A stretch of DNA of 19,559 bases from an uncultured Collinsella sp. GTDB lineage: Bacteria; Actinomycetota; Coriobacteriia; Coriobacteriales; Coriobacteriaceae. The position numbers and the translations under genes were made by a program. The notes under the pieces were generated by a model. That model did no database searches and had not been told where the DNA came from. It was given only the letters and a program-made list of their open reading frames with translations. Location: positions 1 to 19,559 of the forward strand of contig URVD01000006.1 of NCBI GenBank assembly GCA_900551195.1, read 5' to 3'. Position 1 is the first letter of the stretch. Every line of letters starts with the position of its first letter. Of this stretch, positions 6,893 to 14,561 are shown in pieces.

Positions 6893-9023
6893 CGTTATTT
6901 ACCTGCGATAACAATAAAATTAGCTCCGCCTTATTCTTGATCTTCAACTGGCGGTAAGATGCAGACCGCAGCGCTTGCACCGTAGATGCAGCGTAACCGA
7001 CATCCTCCGCAATGGCCTTTGTCGTTGCCCCCTCTGCCGTCATCAGCAAAATTTGCGACTGAACATCAGAAAGGGAGCGCGACGTAAGCAGGGCCAGCTG
7101 GCGCACGCGGGCCGTTTCGGTGGACCCGTTCGCCCGGTACTCCAAGACGGCCTTCTCGTCCTCAACCGAGCGGGCGAGCGCGATGTGCGTAACGAACATG
7201 GGCACAGACCAGCAAACAATCACCGTTGCCACGACGACATTGACAGCCGAACTTTGCCCCAACAACGACGCGAGGAACAACGGCTCGAAAACCGTCAGAT
7301 CCTGCACCATATTGAGCAAGACAGCCCAAACAGGAGCCGTCGCCCCGAAGCAAAGCATCCATATCCCAAGCATTTTGCGCTGCGGACAGCTTCGCATCAC
7401 TATATATGTGAGCAGCACCCCCGTCAGCACCGCAAGTCCATGGATTCGCCCCCTAGCGACCGCATAGATTAAGGCAACCATGCCCATTGACACCAACGGC
7501 ACGATAGCCCGAGCATGGGCATGCACCTTAAACGGACGCAGCCCAACAGCGAGCGAAGCCGTAGACGCCACGCCGCAAAACAGGACCGGCACAGCCATCA
7601 ACGGAACGCGTATGCACATCAATGCCGCGATATAGATAAAAGACCATTCCACAGCAGATAGCACCGCCCATACGTACGGGCTTCCGAGCCAAATCGCTTC
7701 ACCCGCTCTATCCAGCGCAGCGCCACGATTCGCTTTTCCACCCGCGTAGCGTAGCGACAGAAGCAGTCCGAGACCCAATGCGTAGCTTAAGAGGGAAAAG
7801 GCGACAGCCCGCGAAACACCGGACCCCCAATCGCTATCCGCCATTACCAAGGGCCCCGCCGCAAGGAGGATAAAGAATAATGTGAGCAGGTATCGAAACA
7901 GCCGGCGCGTTCGAGCTGATGCCACTATATCGTCAGCATGCCGCTGCGGTAGCTCATGCCCTACAGTATCGCCCTCACCCGCAAACAGCGCCACGAGCTC
8001 GCGTGAGCCCGCAACCGACGCCTTCCCGTATGCTCGGTGAAGCGTTGTTCTCACCGTCGATGGCTTCGTATCCGTCTCCTTGGCAATTTCCGCCGGCGTT
8101 TTCCCTTTGAGCAGCAGTCGAACAAACTGCTCTTCTCTAGGCGACAGGGCAGGGGAAAACACCCCCGCATCGAATGTGTCGGACGCACAGGCGATATCCG
8201 AATTGTTGTCCCGTTTCCCCCTTAGCAACATGCATACGAAGGCAGCAGCGATAACGGACCCCATCGCCAGCAATGCAATGACCACGGCATCGCTTGCGAA
8301 GTATGCCGCCTCAACAGCCGGAATAAGACCAATAGGAACTGCTACGAGCACAGAACAGGCAAACACGTCGCGCCGCCCATGGCCAAAGGCACGAGGGCGG
8401 CAAAACGGCGGGGCCACAGTCAATGCGAGATAGACCAACGGAATTAAAAGCGCAAGGCCAATTGACGCGGCCGTTACAGGGGGCATCCCCCATGGCTCGG
8501 GAACGACTCTCCATGAAACTCGACAGCAAAACAGCAGGCAAGACATGACGGCTATTGTTTCTGTAAAAATCGCGTCCTGCGGGTGACGAGTTTCCCTTTC
8601 GTCAGTCCGTGTCGACCTCTGCGTCAAAGGAGAGTCCGCCGTGCCCCAAATAACATATGAGAGAAGCAGCGACCCAACAAAGCACGAGACACACGAAACG
8701 CCATGTAACAACCAAATCGGTGCAAACACGATTGGAATAGAGTCTCCGCGAGCATAGAAAGCCAGGTCGGCCCATTCGGGAACCGTTGCAATAACACCAA
8801 GGAAAACACCGATGGCACCGAGATGCCTCGGCCTTCTCATTCCCCCCTTGCATAGCGCAGCACCATGAACAAACGCCGCGAGGCATGCGCCCAGGATAAC
8901 GAGCCAGGTCATTGCACCTGACGCTAGGCCGATTGAAGATGAAAACCGGTGATAAGGGGTGACCGCCATTACGACAAGCGCAATGGCGCAGGCAAATGTA
9001 GCAGAACGGCGGGAAAAGAGCAT
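6888..9023 (-). CDS. Membrane-embedded LuxR-type regulator with two tandem TM-HTH units
   Basis: A 711-residue protein. The start is ATG 9023 (MLFSRRSA) with GGAGG just upstream. An in-frame ATG at 9044 is unlikely because a TATAAT box overlaps it (9043-9048). The first half has about six to eight membrane helices and then a LuxR-family HTH at residues ~293-347 (LSPREEQFVRLLLKGKTPAE, then STVRTTLHRAYGK). The second half repeats this: about seven helices (from LLTLFFILLAAGPLVMA), then a second HTH at ~645-706 (LSDVQSQILLMTAEGATTKA, then STVQALRSASYRQL). Single TM-HTH proteins of this type are common in Coriobacteriia and are thought to sense a membrane-proximal signal and bind DNA from the membrane. 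The double unit is unusual. The ABC operon directly downstream on the same strand is the obvious target; autoregulation is likely. There is no receiver or ligand-binding domain. Confidence 0.9.
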   Translation of the reverse strand: MLFSRRSATFACAIALVVMAVTPYHRFSSSIGLASGAMTWLVILGACLAAFVHGAALCKGGMRRPRHLGAIGVFLGVIATVPEWADLAFYARGDSIPIVFAPIWLLHGVSCVSCFVGSLLLSYVIWGTADSPLTQRSTRTDERETRHPQDAIFTETIAVMSCLLFCCRVSWRVVPEPWGMPPVTAASIGLALLIPLVYLALTVAPPFCRPRAFGHGRRDVFACSVLVAVPIGLIPAVEAAYFASDAVVIALLAMGSVIAAAFVCMLLRGKRDNNSDIACASDTFDAGVFSPALSPREEQFVRLLLKGKTPAEIAKETDTKPSTVRTTLHRAYGKASVAGSRELVALFAGEGDTVGHELPQRHADDIVASARTRRLFRYLLTLFFILLAAGPLVMADSDWGSGVSRAVAFSLLSYALGLGLLLSLRYAGGKANRGAALDRAGEAIWLGSPYVWAVLSAVEWSFIYIAALMCIRVPLMAVPVLFCGVASTASLAVGLRPFKVHAHARAIVPLVSMGMVALIYAVARGRIHGLAVLTGVLLTYIVMRSCPQRKMLGIWMLCFGATAPVWAVLLNMVQDLTVFEPLFLASLLGQSSAVNVVVATVIVCWSVPMFVTHIALARSVEDEKAVLEYRANGSTETARVRQLALLTSRSLSDVQSQILLMTAEGATTKAIAEDVGYAASTVQALRSASYRQLKIKNKAELILLLSQVNNV

Positions 9024-9042
9024 ACGGCCTCCATAGCGTGTC

Positions 9043-9075
9043 ATTATATCGCTCGAGCCGCTCGTTTATCTCTGT
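9043..9075 (-). promoter_or_regulatory. Probable promoter of the LuxR-type regulator gene
   Basis: On the minus strand a perfect TATAAT lies at 9048-9043, about 20 nt before ATG 9023, leaving room for a short leader carrying the GGAGG site. No good TTGACA is present at 16-18 bp. The spacer region holds a small dyad, CGAGC-G-GCTCG, directly upstream of the -10. This favours an activator- or repressor-controlled promoter. Confidence 0.5.
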
Positions 9076-9165
9076 TCTCACACCAGCCAGCATCAATGAT
9101 TCAGGCGAACTCCAATCCGCGCCAGATCACGGTCCGGCTTTTGTTCGCAGTCCCCACATCAAAGC

Positions 9166-9303
9166 GGGATGCGGTTTCCTTTTGGACGCCGGTTCGGAAA
9201 GCGCATCCCGTTCCAGGGCAATATTCTGGGATGCAGTTTCCGCAGCCCACCCCATTTGGAAAGCGCATCCCATAATTTGGCTGAAAACTGAGATGCGCTT
9301 TCC
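9166..9303. repeat. Array of five alternating 14-bp quasi-palindromes
   Basis: Five copies of GGGATGCGNTTTCC occur in alternating orientation: 9166-9179 (+), 9196-9209 (-), 9228-9241 (+), 9258-9271 (-) and 9290-9303 (+). Start-to-start spacing is 30, 32, 30 and 32 bp, so same-orientation copies are exactly 62 bp apart; the DNA between copies is not conserved. Each 14-mer is itself an imperfect palindrome around GCGC, consistent with a dimer-binding site, and a mean step of 31 bp is close to three helical turns. Neighbouring copies can pair as hairpins; the longest is 9255-9272 with 9289-9306 (17 of 18 pairs). A half copy, CGCATCCC, lies at 9341-9348. The array lies between two divergent genes. 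It could be an operator array or a REP-like dispersed element. Confidence 0.85.
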
Positions 9304-9373
9304 AAACGAGCCGAAACGGGCCGAATCGATCGGGCCACCTCGCATCCCGCTATCCTCGCCATCTGCCCGAGCG

Positions 9374-9382
9374 TGCTACACT
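9374..9382 (+). promoter_or_regulatory. Probable extended -10 promoter of the kinase operon
   Basis: TGCTACACT (9374-9382) has the TGN-TANNNT pattern of an extended -10 element, about 80 nt before the ATG at 9463. No clear -35 is seen 17 bp upstream (around 9354-9359), which an extended -10 promoter can tolerate. A half copy of the 14-bp repeat (9341-9348) lies just upstream, in a position where a bound protein could act on this promoter. Confidence 0.45.
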
Positions 9383-9462
9383 AGCAGCATCTATGCCACC
9401 GCGAACGGCTCGGCCCCGCGCCCGCCGCTCGCACACGAACTTTAAACGCACGAGGGTTGGCC

Positions 9463-11316
9463 ATGCCGCTTTTCTCGCAACATACCGCCCGGTTCTCGCC
9501 GGACGTTCCTTTGGAGGGCACCAGCTCTCGCGAGCTGCTCAAGCGGTACCAGCCGCTCGAGACACTTGCGACCGGCGGTTTTGGCTCCATCGAGATCTGC
9601 CGCGACACGCACCTGCGCCGCCGCGTCGCCATTAAACGCATCCCCCTTATCAACGGTGCCGGCATGCCCGCTAGCGACATCATGGATGTCCTGCGCGAGG
9701 CGCACACTGCCGCCATGCTTCAACATCCCAACATCGTGCAGGTTATCGACTTTACGCACGACACAGCCTATGCCTACCTGGTTATGGAATATGTCGATGG
9801 CATGTCGCTGGCCGAGTTTTTGCACCGCGCGGACGGCCACTCACTTACCTTTGACGAGGCCGCGGCCATTGCCGATGCCCTGGGCCAGGCGCTCACCTTC
9901 GCCCACAGTAATGGCGTACTCCACCTGGACATTAAGCCCGCCAACGTGCTCATCGACCACTCGGGCAATGTAAAGCTCACCGACTTTGGCATGGCGCGGC
10001 TGTCGTCCGCCGGTGGCTTTGGCGGCTCACGCGGCGGCACCATCGGCTACATGCCGCCCGAGCAGCTCGATATCGAGACCGGCACGGTCGACGAACGCGC
10101 CGATGTCTTTGCCCTTGCCTGCGTTATCTATGAGGGCTTGTGCGGCAGCGCTCCCTTTATGGCGGCCACGCCCGCCGACTCGCTCGGCCGCATCATCGGC
10201 GGCGCCACCTATCCCAGCGAGCTGATACCACACTTTCCCTCGGGAGCCGAGGCCGCGCTCATGAGCGCGCTCTCCCCCATGCCGCAGGACCGCCCCAACA
10301 GCATCGAGGCATTTTGCGACCAGCTCCTTGCCGGTCTGGGCAGCGTGCGCGAAGGCCGTCGCAGCCTGGAGCAAATGGTTGGCGAACTTTCGGATGACGA
10401 GCAGGAGCTCGACGATATCGAGCCGTCGCACTACGAGGACGACGTCATCGAGGTCGACCCCGCACTCGGCTGGGCGGGCACGCGCTGGAGCCATGCGCGC
10501 GACTACACCATGCGCGCTATCTCGGCGCTAACGTGCGGCACCTTTAGCTTTTTGCTGATGCAAACGGCCGGGGTCGCGGCGCTTCCCGGCCTGGTCATTG
10601 CGGCCATCGCGATCGGAGCGGCGGCTGGCCTGGCCCCCCAGATTGGCTCGGCCATCTCGGCTGTGGGCTTTTTGGTGCTCATGGCCAACGCCACCATGCA
10701 GGCACAGGGCATCCTGTCGATGCTGCCCGTCGCGGTGATCTTTGCTGCCGCCATGTCCGGTTGGTGGATCGCCTGGGGTCGCACCGAGGCTGCCGCGAGC
10801 GCCGCGCTCACCTGTGCACTCGCGCTTGGCTGTCTGACCGGCAATACCTTCCTGGCAGCTGGGGTCGCCGCCGGCGTCGCGTCATTTTGGCTCGGCCCGG
10901 CAAGCGCCGCCGCGGCAACGGGCATGGGCGCGCTTTTTGCCCGTCTGGCCACGATCGCGCTTTCAGCCGAAGGCGTGCTGGGGCTCGGTAACGTTGCCGC
11001 AGCGCTGGGAGACCCGCTCCTTTGGGCTGCCTTTGTGCTGGTCGCGACAACTGCCGCAGCGTCATCTGCGCTGCTCAATGCCCATGCCAAGCGTGCCGAT
11101 CAGGGATCAAACCTTGCCGCAATCGCCGCCATCGCTGTCGCCGGCATCGGCTGCGCAGCGGCGTCCTGTCTTGCACACCATATGGAAATTGCCAGCCTTG
11201 CAGCCGCGGTCATCGCCAAGGCGGCGGTTGCGGGAATCCTATCCTCTATAATCGTTGGGATATGCCTATATTTGCTCGGATACCAAAGAACCTATACGGA
11301 GAGTGATCTTTCGTGA
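9463..11316 (+). CDS. Ser/Thr protein kinase with multi-pass membrane C-terminus
   Basis: A 617-residue Hanks-type kinase heading the envelope-signalling operon. The start is ATG 9463 with GAGGG 7 nt upstream; an in-frame TTG at 9457 is rejected. Catalytic motifs are the Gly-rich loop ATGGFGSIEI (36-45), Lys58 in VAIKR, the catalytic loop HLDIKPANV (154-162) with Asp156 and Asn161, DFG (174-176) and a PPE-type APE motif. The catalytic Arg of HRD is Leu, so this is a non-RD kinase that may not need activation-loop phosphorylation. An acidic linker (about 305-335) leads to a region of about eight to ten Ala/Gly-rich membrane helices (~345-605) in place of PASTA repeats. It occupies the role of PknA, which is otherwise absent here, though direct descent from pknA is not shown. 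Its stop overlaps the fhaA start (GTGA). Confidence 0.92.
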   Translation: MPLFSQHTARFSPDVPLEGTSSRELLKRYQPLETLATGGFGSIEICRDTHLRRRVAIKRIPLINGAGMPASDIMDVLREAHTAAMLQHPNIVQVIDFTHDTAYAYLVMEYVDGMSLAEFLHRADGHSLTFDEAAAIADALGQALTFAHSNGVLHLDIKPANVLIDHSGNVKLTDFGMARLSSAGGFGGSRGGTIGYMPPEQLDIETGTVDERADVFALACVIYEGLCGSAPFMAATPADSLGRIIGGATYPSELIPHFPSGAEAALMSALSPMPQDRPNSIEAFCDQLLAGLGSVREGRRSLEQMVGELSDDEQELDDIEPSHYEDDVIEVDPALGWAGTRWSHARDYTMRAISALTCGTFSFLLMQTAGVAALPGLVIAAIAIGAAAGLAPQIGSAISAVGFLVLMANATMQAQGILSMLPVAVIFAAAMSGWWIAWGRTEAAASAALTCALALGCLTGNTFLAAGVAAGVASFWLGPASAAAATGMGALFARLATIALSAEGVLGLGNVAAALGDPLLWAAFVLVATTAAASSALLNAHAKRADQGSNLAAIAAIAVAGIGCAAASCLAHHMEIASLAAAVIAKAAVAGILSSIIVGICLYLLGYQRTYTESDLS

Positions 11317-12326
11317 ACTTCCTGAACATCTTCGAGGACCACGTGGCCGGCATCTTCGGTGCCACCCGTGCCCCGTTCTCCTTTAAGAAGCTTGCCAAGC
11401 AGGCCGCTCGCGACATGGAGGATCAGACTCTGGTGATCAATGGCGTCAACACGGCGCCGGCACTCTATACCATCCTGATCGCCGCCGACGACGATCCCAT
11501 GCTCGCCCCGTTCTACCCCGAGCTTTCGCGCGAGGTCCGCGAGTTTGTGAAAGCGCAGGCCGAAAAGCGCCGCTATGTCTTTGTCGGCGAGCCCCTCGTG
11601 CGCTTTATGATCGATCCGCAGCTGCGCGCCGGCAAGTTCTCGGTCTTTGCCGAGAACGTCGATGCCCCCACGCTCGGCCGCCTGTACGAAGAAGAGCGCG
11701 CCTATCAAAACGGCCTGGGCCAGAACAACTCCGCGGCAAGCCGTGCCGCCAGCGCCCCGCGCGCCGGCCAGCAGCAGTTTGCTGCCCCGCAGCAGCAGCG
11801 CCCCGCTGCCATGCCCCAGCAGCAGCCGACGCCTCGCGCCGCCGCTCCCGACCCGCTTGCCGTGGCAGACCCCTTCGCGCCTAGCGTCCCCGACCCCGCC
11901 GCCGCTCCTATCCCGGTGCCGCAGACCGTCTCGCGCGACGCGCTTGCCGGCATGGGCGGAGCCGCCGCGACCGGTGCCGCCGTGGGCCTAGGCGCCGCAG
12001 CCGGCATCGCCTCCAACATGGCGAGCACTCGCGCCCCGCAGCGCCCGCTCGCCCAGCTCGTCGACGTCGTGAGCGGCGAGAGCCATAGCATCACCTCCGC
12101 ACAGGTGACTATCGGTCGCGAGCGCTCAGTTTCCGATATTGCCCTGCGCGACCCCAACGTGTCGCGCCGCCACGCCCAGCTCACCTTTACGGGCTCGGAT
12201 TGGTCGATCGAGGACCTCAATTCCACCAACGGCACGCTCGTCAACAACCGCCGCATTACGCGCTGCCCGCTGCGCAACGGCGATCTGCTGACGTTTGGCC
12301 TGAGCACCTTTGAATTTAGGGGATAG
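11313..12326 (+). CDS. fhaA: FhaA-type protein: DUF3662 domain plus FHA domain
   Basis: A 337-residue cytosolic protein. The GTG start at 11313 overlaps the kinase stop, with GGAG about 11 nt upstream; this start gives the expected FhaA opening, MNFLNIFEDHVAGIF. Residues 1-~130 form the DUF3662 domain seen only with FHA domains in actinobacteria. A Gln/Ala/Pro-rich linker follows (~145-215), then a short Gly/Ala hydrophobic patch (~210-235). The C-terminal FHA domain (~250-337) has the conserved GRERSVSDIAL, SRRHAQL and DLNSTNGTLVN elements that bind phosphothreonine. In mycobacteria FhaA binds phosphorylated MviN and PknB and tunes peptidoglycan synthesis; the same job is inferred here from family and context. 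Confidence 0.92.
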   Translation: MNFLNIFEDHVAGIFGATRAPFSFKKLAKQAARDMEDQTLVINGVNTAPALYTILIAADDDPMLAPFYPELSREVREFVKAQAEKRRYVFVGEPLVRFMIDPQLRAGKFSVFAENVDAPTLGRLYEEERAYQNGLGQNNSAASRAASAPRAGQQQFAAPQQQRPAAMPQQQPTPRAAAPDPLAVADPFAPSVPDPAAAPIPVPQTVSRDALAGMGGAAATGAAVGLGAAAGIASNMASTRAPQRPLAQLVDVVSGESHSITSAQVTIGRERSVSDIALRDPNVSRRHAQLTFTGSDWSIEDLNSTNGTLVNNRRITRCPLRNGDLLTFGLSTFEFRG

Positions 12327-12332
12327 TCTCTT

Positions 12333-12749
12333 ATGAACATCGATATCGTCCTTTTTGCAGGCCGCATCGTCCTGGTCGCCCTGCTCTATATCTTCCTGTT
12401 CGCCGTCATGAAGACCGGCGTGGGACTTGTGCGCGGACAGCGCCGCGACTCGGCTATCTGGACGATCGATGTGGACAAGGGCCCGCGCGGCATCCGTGGC
12501 ATCCACGTAGACATGCTCGGCCCCGTCATCGTCGGTCGCTCGCCATCTTCGGACATCTGCATCAACGAACCGTTCGTCTCGGCCTCGCATGCGCGCTTTT
12601 CGCTGCAGGGCCCGGCGCTCATCATCGAGGACCTCAACTCGCTTAACGGCACGCTCGTCAACGGCCGCCAGCTCGTGGAGCCCGCGACGCTGCGCGAGGG
12701 CGACGAAGTCCAGATTGGCGATGTGGTCATGAAGGTGAACCGTCGATGA
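12333..12749 (+). CDS. fhaB: FhaB-type protein: one membrane helix plus FHA domain
   Basis: A 138-residue protein, ATG 12333, six bases after fhaA, with AGGGG upstream. Residues 5-26 form one membrane helix, followed by a short basic stretch. The FHA domain (~62-136) has GRSPSSDICI (68-77), the phosphothreonine contact region SASHARF (83-89) and DLNSLNGTLVNGR (100-112). Length and order match mycobacterial FhaB/FipA, which is phosphorylated by PknA/PknB and recruits division and wall-synthesis factors. Its stop overlaps the phosphatase start as ATGA, so the two are translationally coupled. Confidence 0.92.
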   Translation: MNIDIVLFAGRIVLVALLYIFLFAVMKTGVGLVRGQRRDSAIWTIDVDKGPRGIRGIHVDMLGPVIVGRSPSSDICINEPFVSASHARFSLQGPALIIEDLNSLNGTLVNGRQLVEPATLREGDEVQIGDVVMKVNRR

Positions 12750-14545
12750 TCGACGAGGAGAACAAGTCCGCAACTATGACCGAGGCACCGGCCGCCGCCA
12801 CAGCTGCGCCGGCCCACGCCGCTCCGGCGGGCTCCGCACCCGTGGAGCCCGAGGACACCGTGTTCTCCCTGCCTCTTTCGCATGTAACGCATGATATTTC
12901 GGATCTCGCCGATAACGAGGACGAAGAGGATGCCGTAGCGGCGCCCATCGGCGCACATGCTGCGGAACAGCCCACAGTGCCCGAAGCAACCCCGGCGCCG
13001 GCTCACTTTGCAGAGCCCGTCGCCGCGGCAATCAACGAGAGCGCTGCGGTGTTTGCGGCACCCGAGCCCGCCGCGCCGGCGTTTCCCATAGCCCCGGCAT
13101 CCGAGGTTGCGCCCGCGTCTACGCCGGCGCCCGAGCCTATAGACGTCAGCCCGCAAGACGACGAGTCGACCGCCCGCGCGCCCGAGGAGCCCGGCTCCCC
13201 GGACACCGGCGATTCCGAATCAAACGCCGAGACCGACACCGTCTCTCCCGGTGACACAGCCGAAATCGACGTTGCCGCCGTTGAGGCCAAGCTCAAAGAC
13301 CCCGGCTCGACCATGAGCTTTGAGCCCCTGACCGAGGAGCGCATCGAGACCGACTCGACCTATGATGCCGGCACCACCACGCAACTCATGTGGGGCGCCC
13401 GCTCCGACGTTGGCTGTGTGCGCCCGCACAATGAGGATTCCTACCTGGTGCAGTCGCCGCTCTTTTGCGTATGCGACGGCATGGGCGGTCACGCCGCCGG
13501 CGAGGTAGCCTCTTCCATCGCCGTCGAGACTATTGCCAAGACGGCCCCACAGTCTGCCGACGCCGCACGCCTGGCGGCAGCCGTCGAGGCAGCCAACGCC
13601 GCCGTAATCGAGGCTGCCTTGAATGGCCTGGGCAAGCCCGGCATGGGCTGCACAGCCACCTGCGCCTATATCGAAAACGACACGCTCGCCATCGCCCACG
13701 TGGGTGACTCTCGCGCCTACCTGCTCCACGAGGGCACGCTCATCCGCGTGACCCGCGACCACTCCTACGTTGAGGAGCTCGTGGACGCCGGCGAGATCAC
13801 GGCAGACGAGGCTCGCGTCCACCCCAACCGTTCGGTCATCACCCGTGCGCTGGGCTCAGACCCCGCCATGTATGCCGACCACTTCACTCTGCATATCGAG
13901 GAAGGCGACCGCCTGATACTGTGCTCTGACGGCCTTTCGAGCATGATTCCCGATAGCGATATCGAGAACATCGCCACGCAGTCCTCAACCGCGCAAATCT
14001 GCGTCGACAACCTAGTGGACGCGGCGCTTGCCGCCGGCGGCCACGACAACGTGACCGTAGTAGTCGTTGACCTGGTTGACGATGGCGTTATGCGCGAGGC
14101 GCAACGCGTGCGTCGCCGCAACGTCACCATCGGCGTCGTCTTAGGTCTCGTCTTGGTGCTGGCGGCTGCCATCTGGGCCTACACGGGTGTCACCGGCTCG
14201 TACTACCTGGGTACCTACCAGGGCAATGTCGCCGTCTGGCGCGGCCTGCCCGGCAAGCCGCTCGGACTCAAGCTCCACTGGCTCGAAAGCGAAACCAGTA
14301 TCAAGCTGTCCGACCTGCCCGAAGACACGCAAAACCGCCTCAAGGCGGGCATTCCGCAAACAAGTGTCGACGATGCGCAGGACACGATATCCAAGTACCG
14401 CCACCAGATCGACGAGGAGCAGACCCGCCAGGTGATCGACGCGCAAACGATTCGCGACAACACCGACCAGGGATCGACCTCCGAATCAGATTCCGAGAAA
14501 ACCGCCGAACAGTCCGCCGAGGCCGAAGCCTCCGATAAGAATTAG
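12746..14545 (+). CDS. pstP: PP2C-type Ser/Thr phosphatase with long N-terminal extension
   Basis: A 599-residue phosphatase that reverses kinase signalling. The start is ATG 12746, coupled to fhaB by an ATGA overlap, with AAGGTG upstream. Residues 1-~210 are an Ala/Pro/Glu-rich, acidic, probably disordered extension; mycobacterial PstP begins directly with the catalytic domain. The PP2C domain (~214-450) has RPHNEDS (226-232, metal-binding Asp231), CDGMGGHAAGE (Asp244), GMGCTATCAY, AHVGDSRAYL, RDHSYVEELVDAGEI, CSDGLSSMIPD and GGHDNVTVVVVDL, so all metal-binding acids appear present. A membrane helix (~460-482) is followed by an extracytoplasmic domain and a Ser/Glu-rich acidic tail. No internal start with a convincing ribosome binding site was found that would remove the extension. 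Confidence 0.93.
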   Translation: MIDEENKSATMTEAPAAATAAPAHAAPAGSAPVEPEDTVFSLPLSHVTHDISDLADNEDEEDAVAAPIGAHAAEQPTVPEATPAPAHFAEPVAAAINESAAVFAAPEPAAPAFPIAPASEVAPASTPAPEPIDVSPQDDESTARAPEEPGSPDTGDSESNAETDTVSPGDTAEIDVAAVEAKLKDPGSTMSFEPLTEERIETDSTYDAGTTTQLMWGARSDVGCVRPHNEDSYLVQSPLFCVCDGMGGHAAGEVASSIAVETIAKTAPQSADAARLAAAVEAANAAVIEAALNGLGKPGMGCTATCAYIENDTLAIAHVGDSRAYLLHEGTLIRVTRDHSYVEELVDAGEITADEARVHPNRSVITRALGSDPAMYADHFTLHIEEGDRLILCSDGLSSMIPDSDIENIATQSSTAQICVDNLVDAALAAGGHDNVTVVVVDLVDDGVMREAQRVRRRNVTIGVVLGLVLVLAAAIWAYTGVTGSYYLGTYQGNVAVWRGLPGKPLGLKLHWLESETSIKLSDLPEDTQNRLKAGIPQTSVDDAQDTISKYRHQIDEEQTRQVIDAQTIRDNTDQGSTSESDSEKTAEQSAEAEASDKN

Positions 14546-14561
14546 AAAGGGAGTGCCGCTT

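Larger units (their letters stand above)
9024..9462. other. Divergent intergenic region between regulator and kinase operon
   Basis: There is no gene here on either strand: the open frames are short, out of keeping with local codon use, and overlap the repeats. The region holds the regulator promoter (9043-9075), about 90 bp without visible structure, the 14-bp repeat array (9166-9303), a half repeat (9341-9348), the kinase-operon promoter (~9374-9382) and an 80-bp leader. Confidence 0.7.

Noticed and set aside
9166..9303. CRISPR array
   Set aside because: The repeats are only 14 bp, alternate in orientation and are separated by 16-18 bp; no cas gene is present in the window.
9024..9462. Small protein genes in the regulator/kinase gap (several 60-135 codon frames)
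   Set aside because: They run through the repeat array or over neighbouring genes, lack good ribosome binding sites, and have codon use unlike the real genes.
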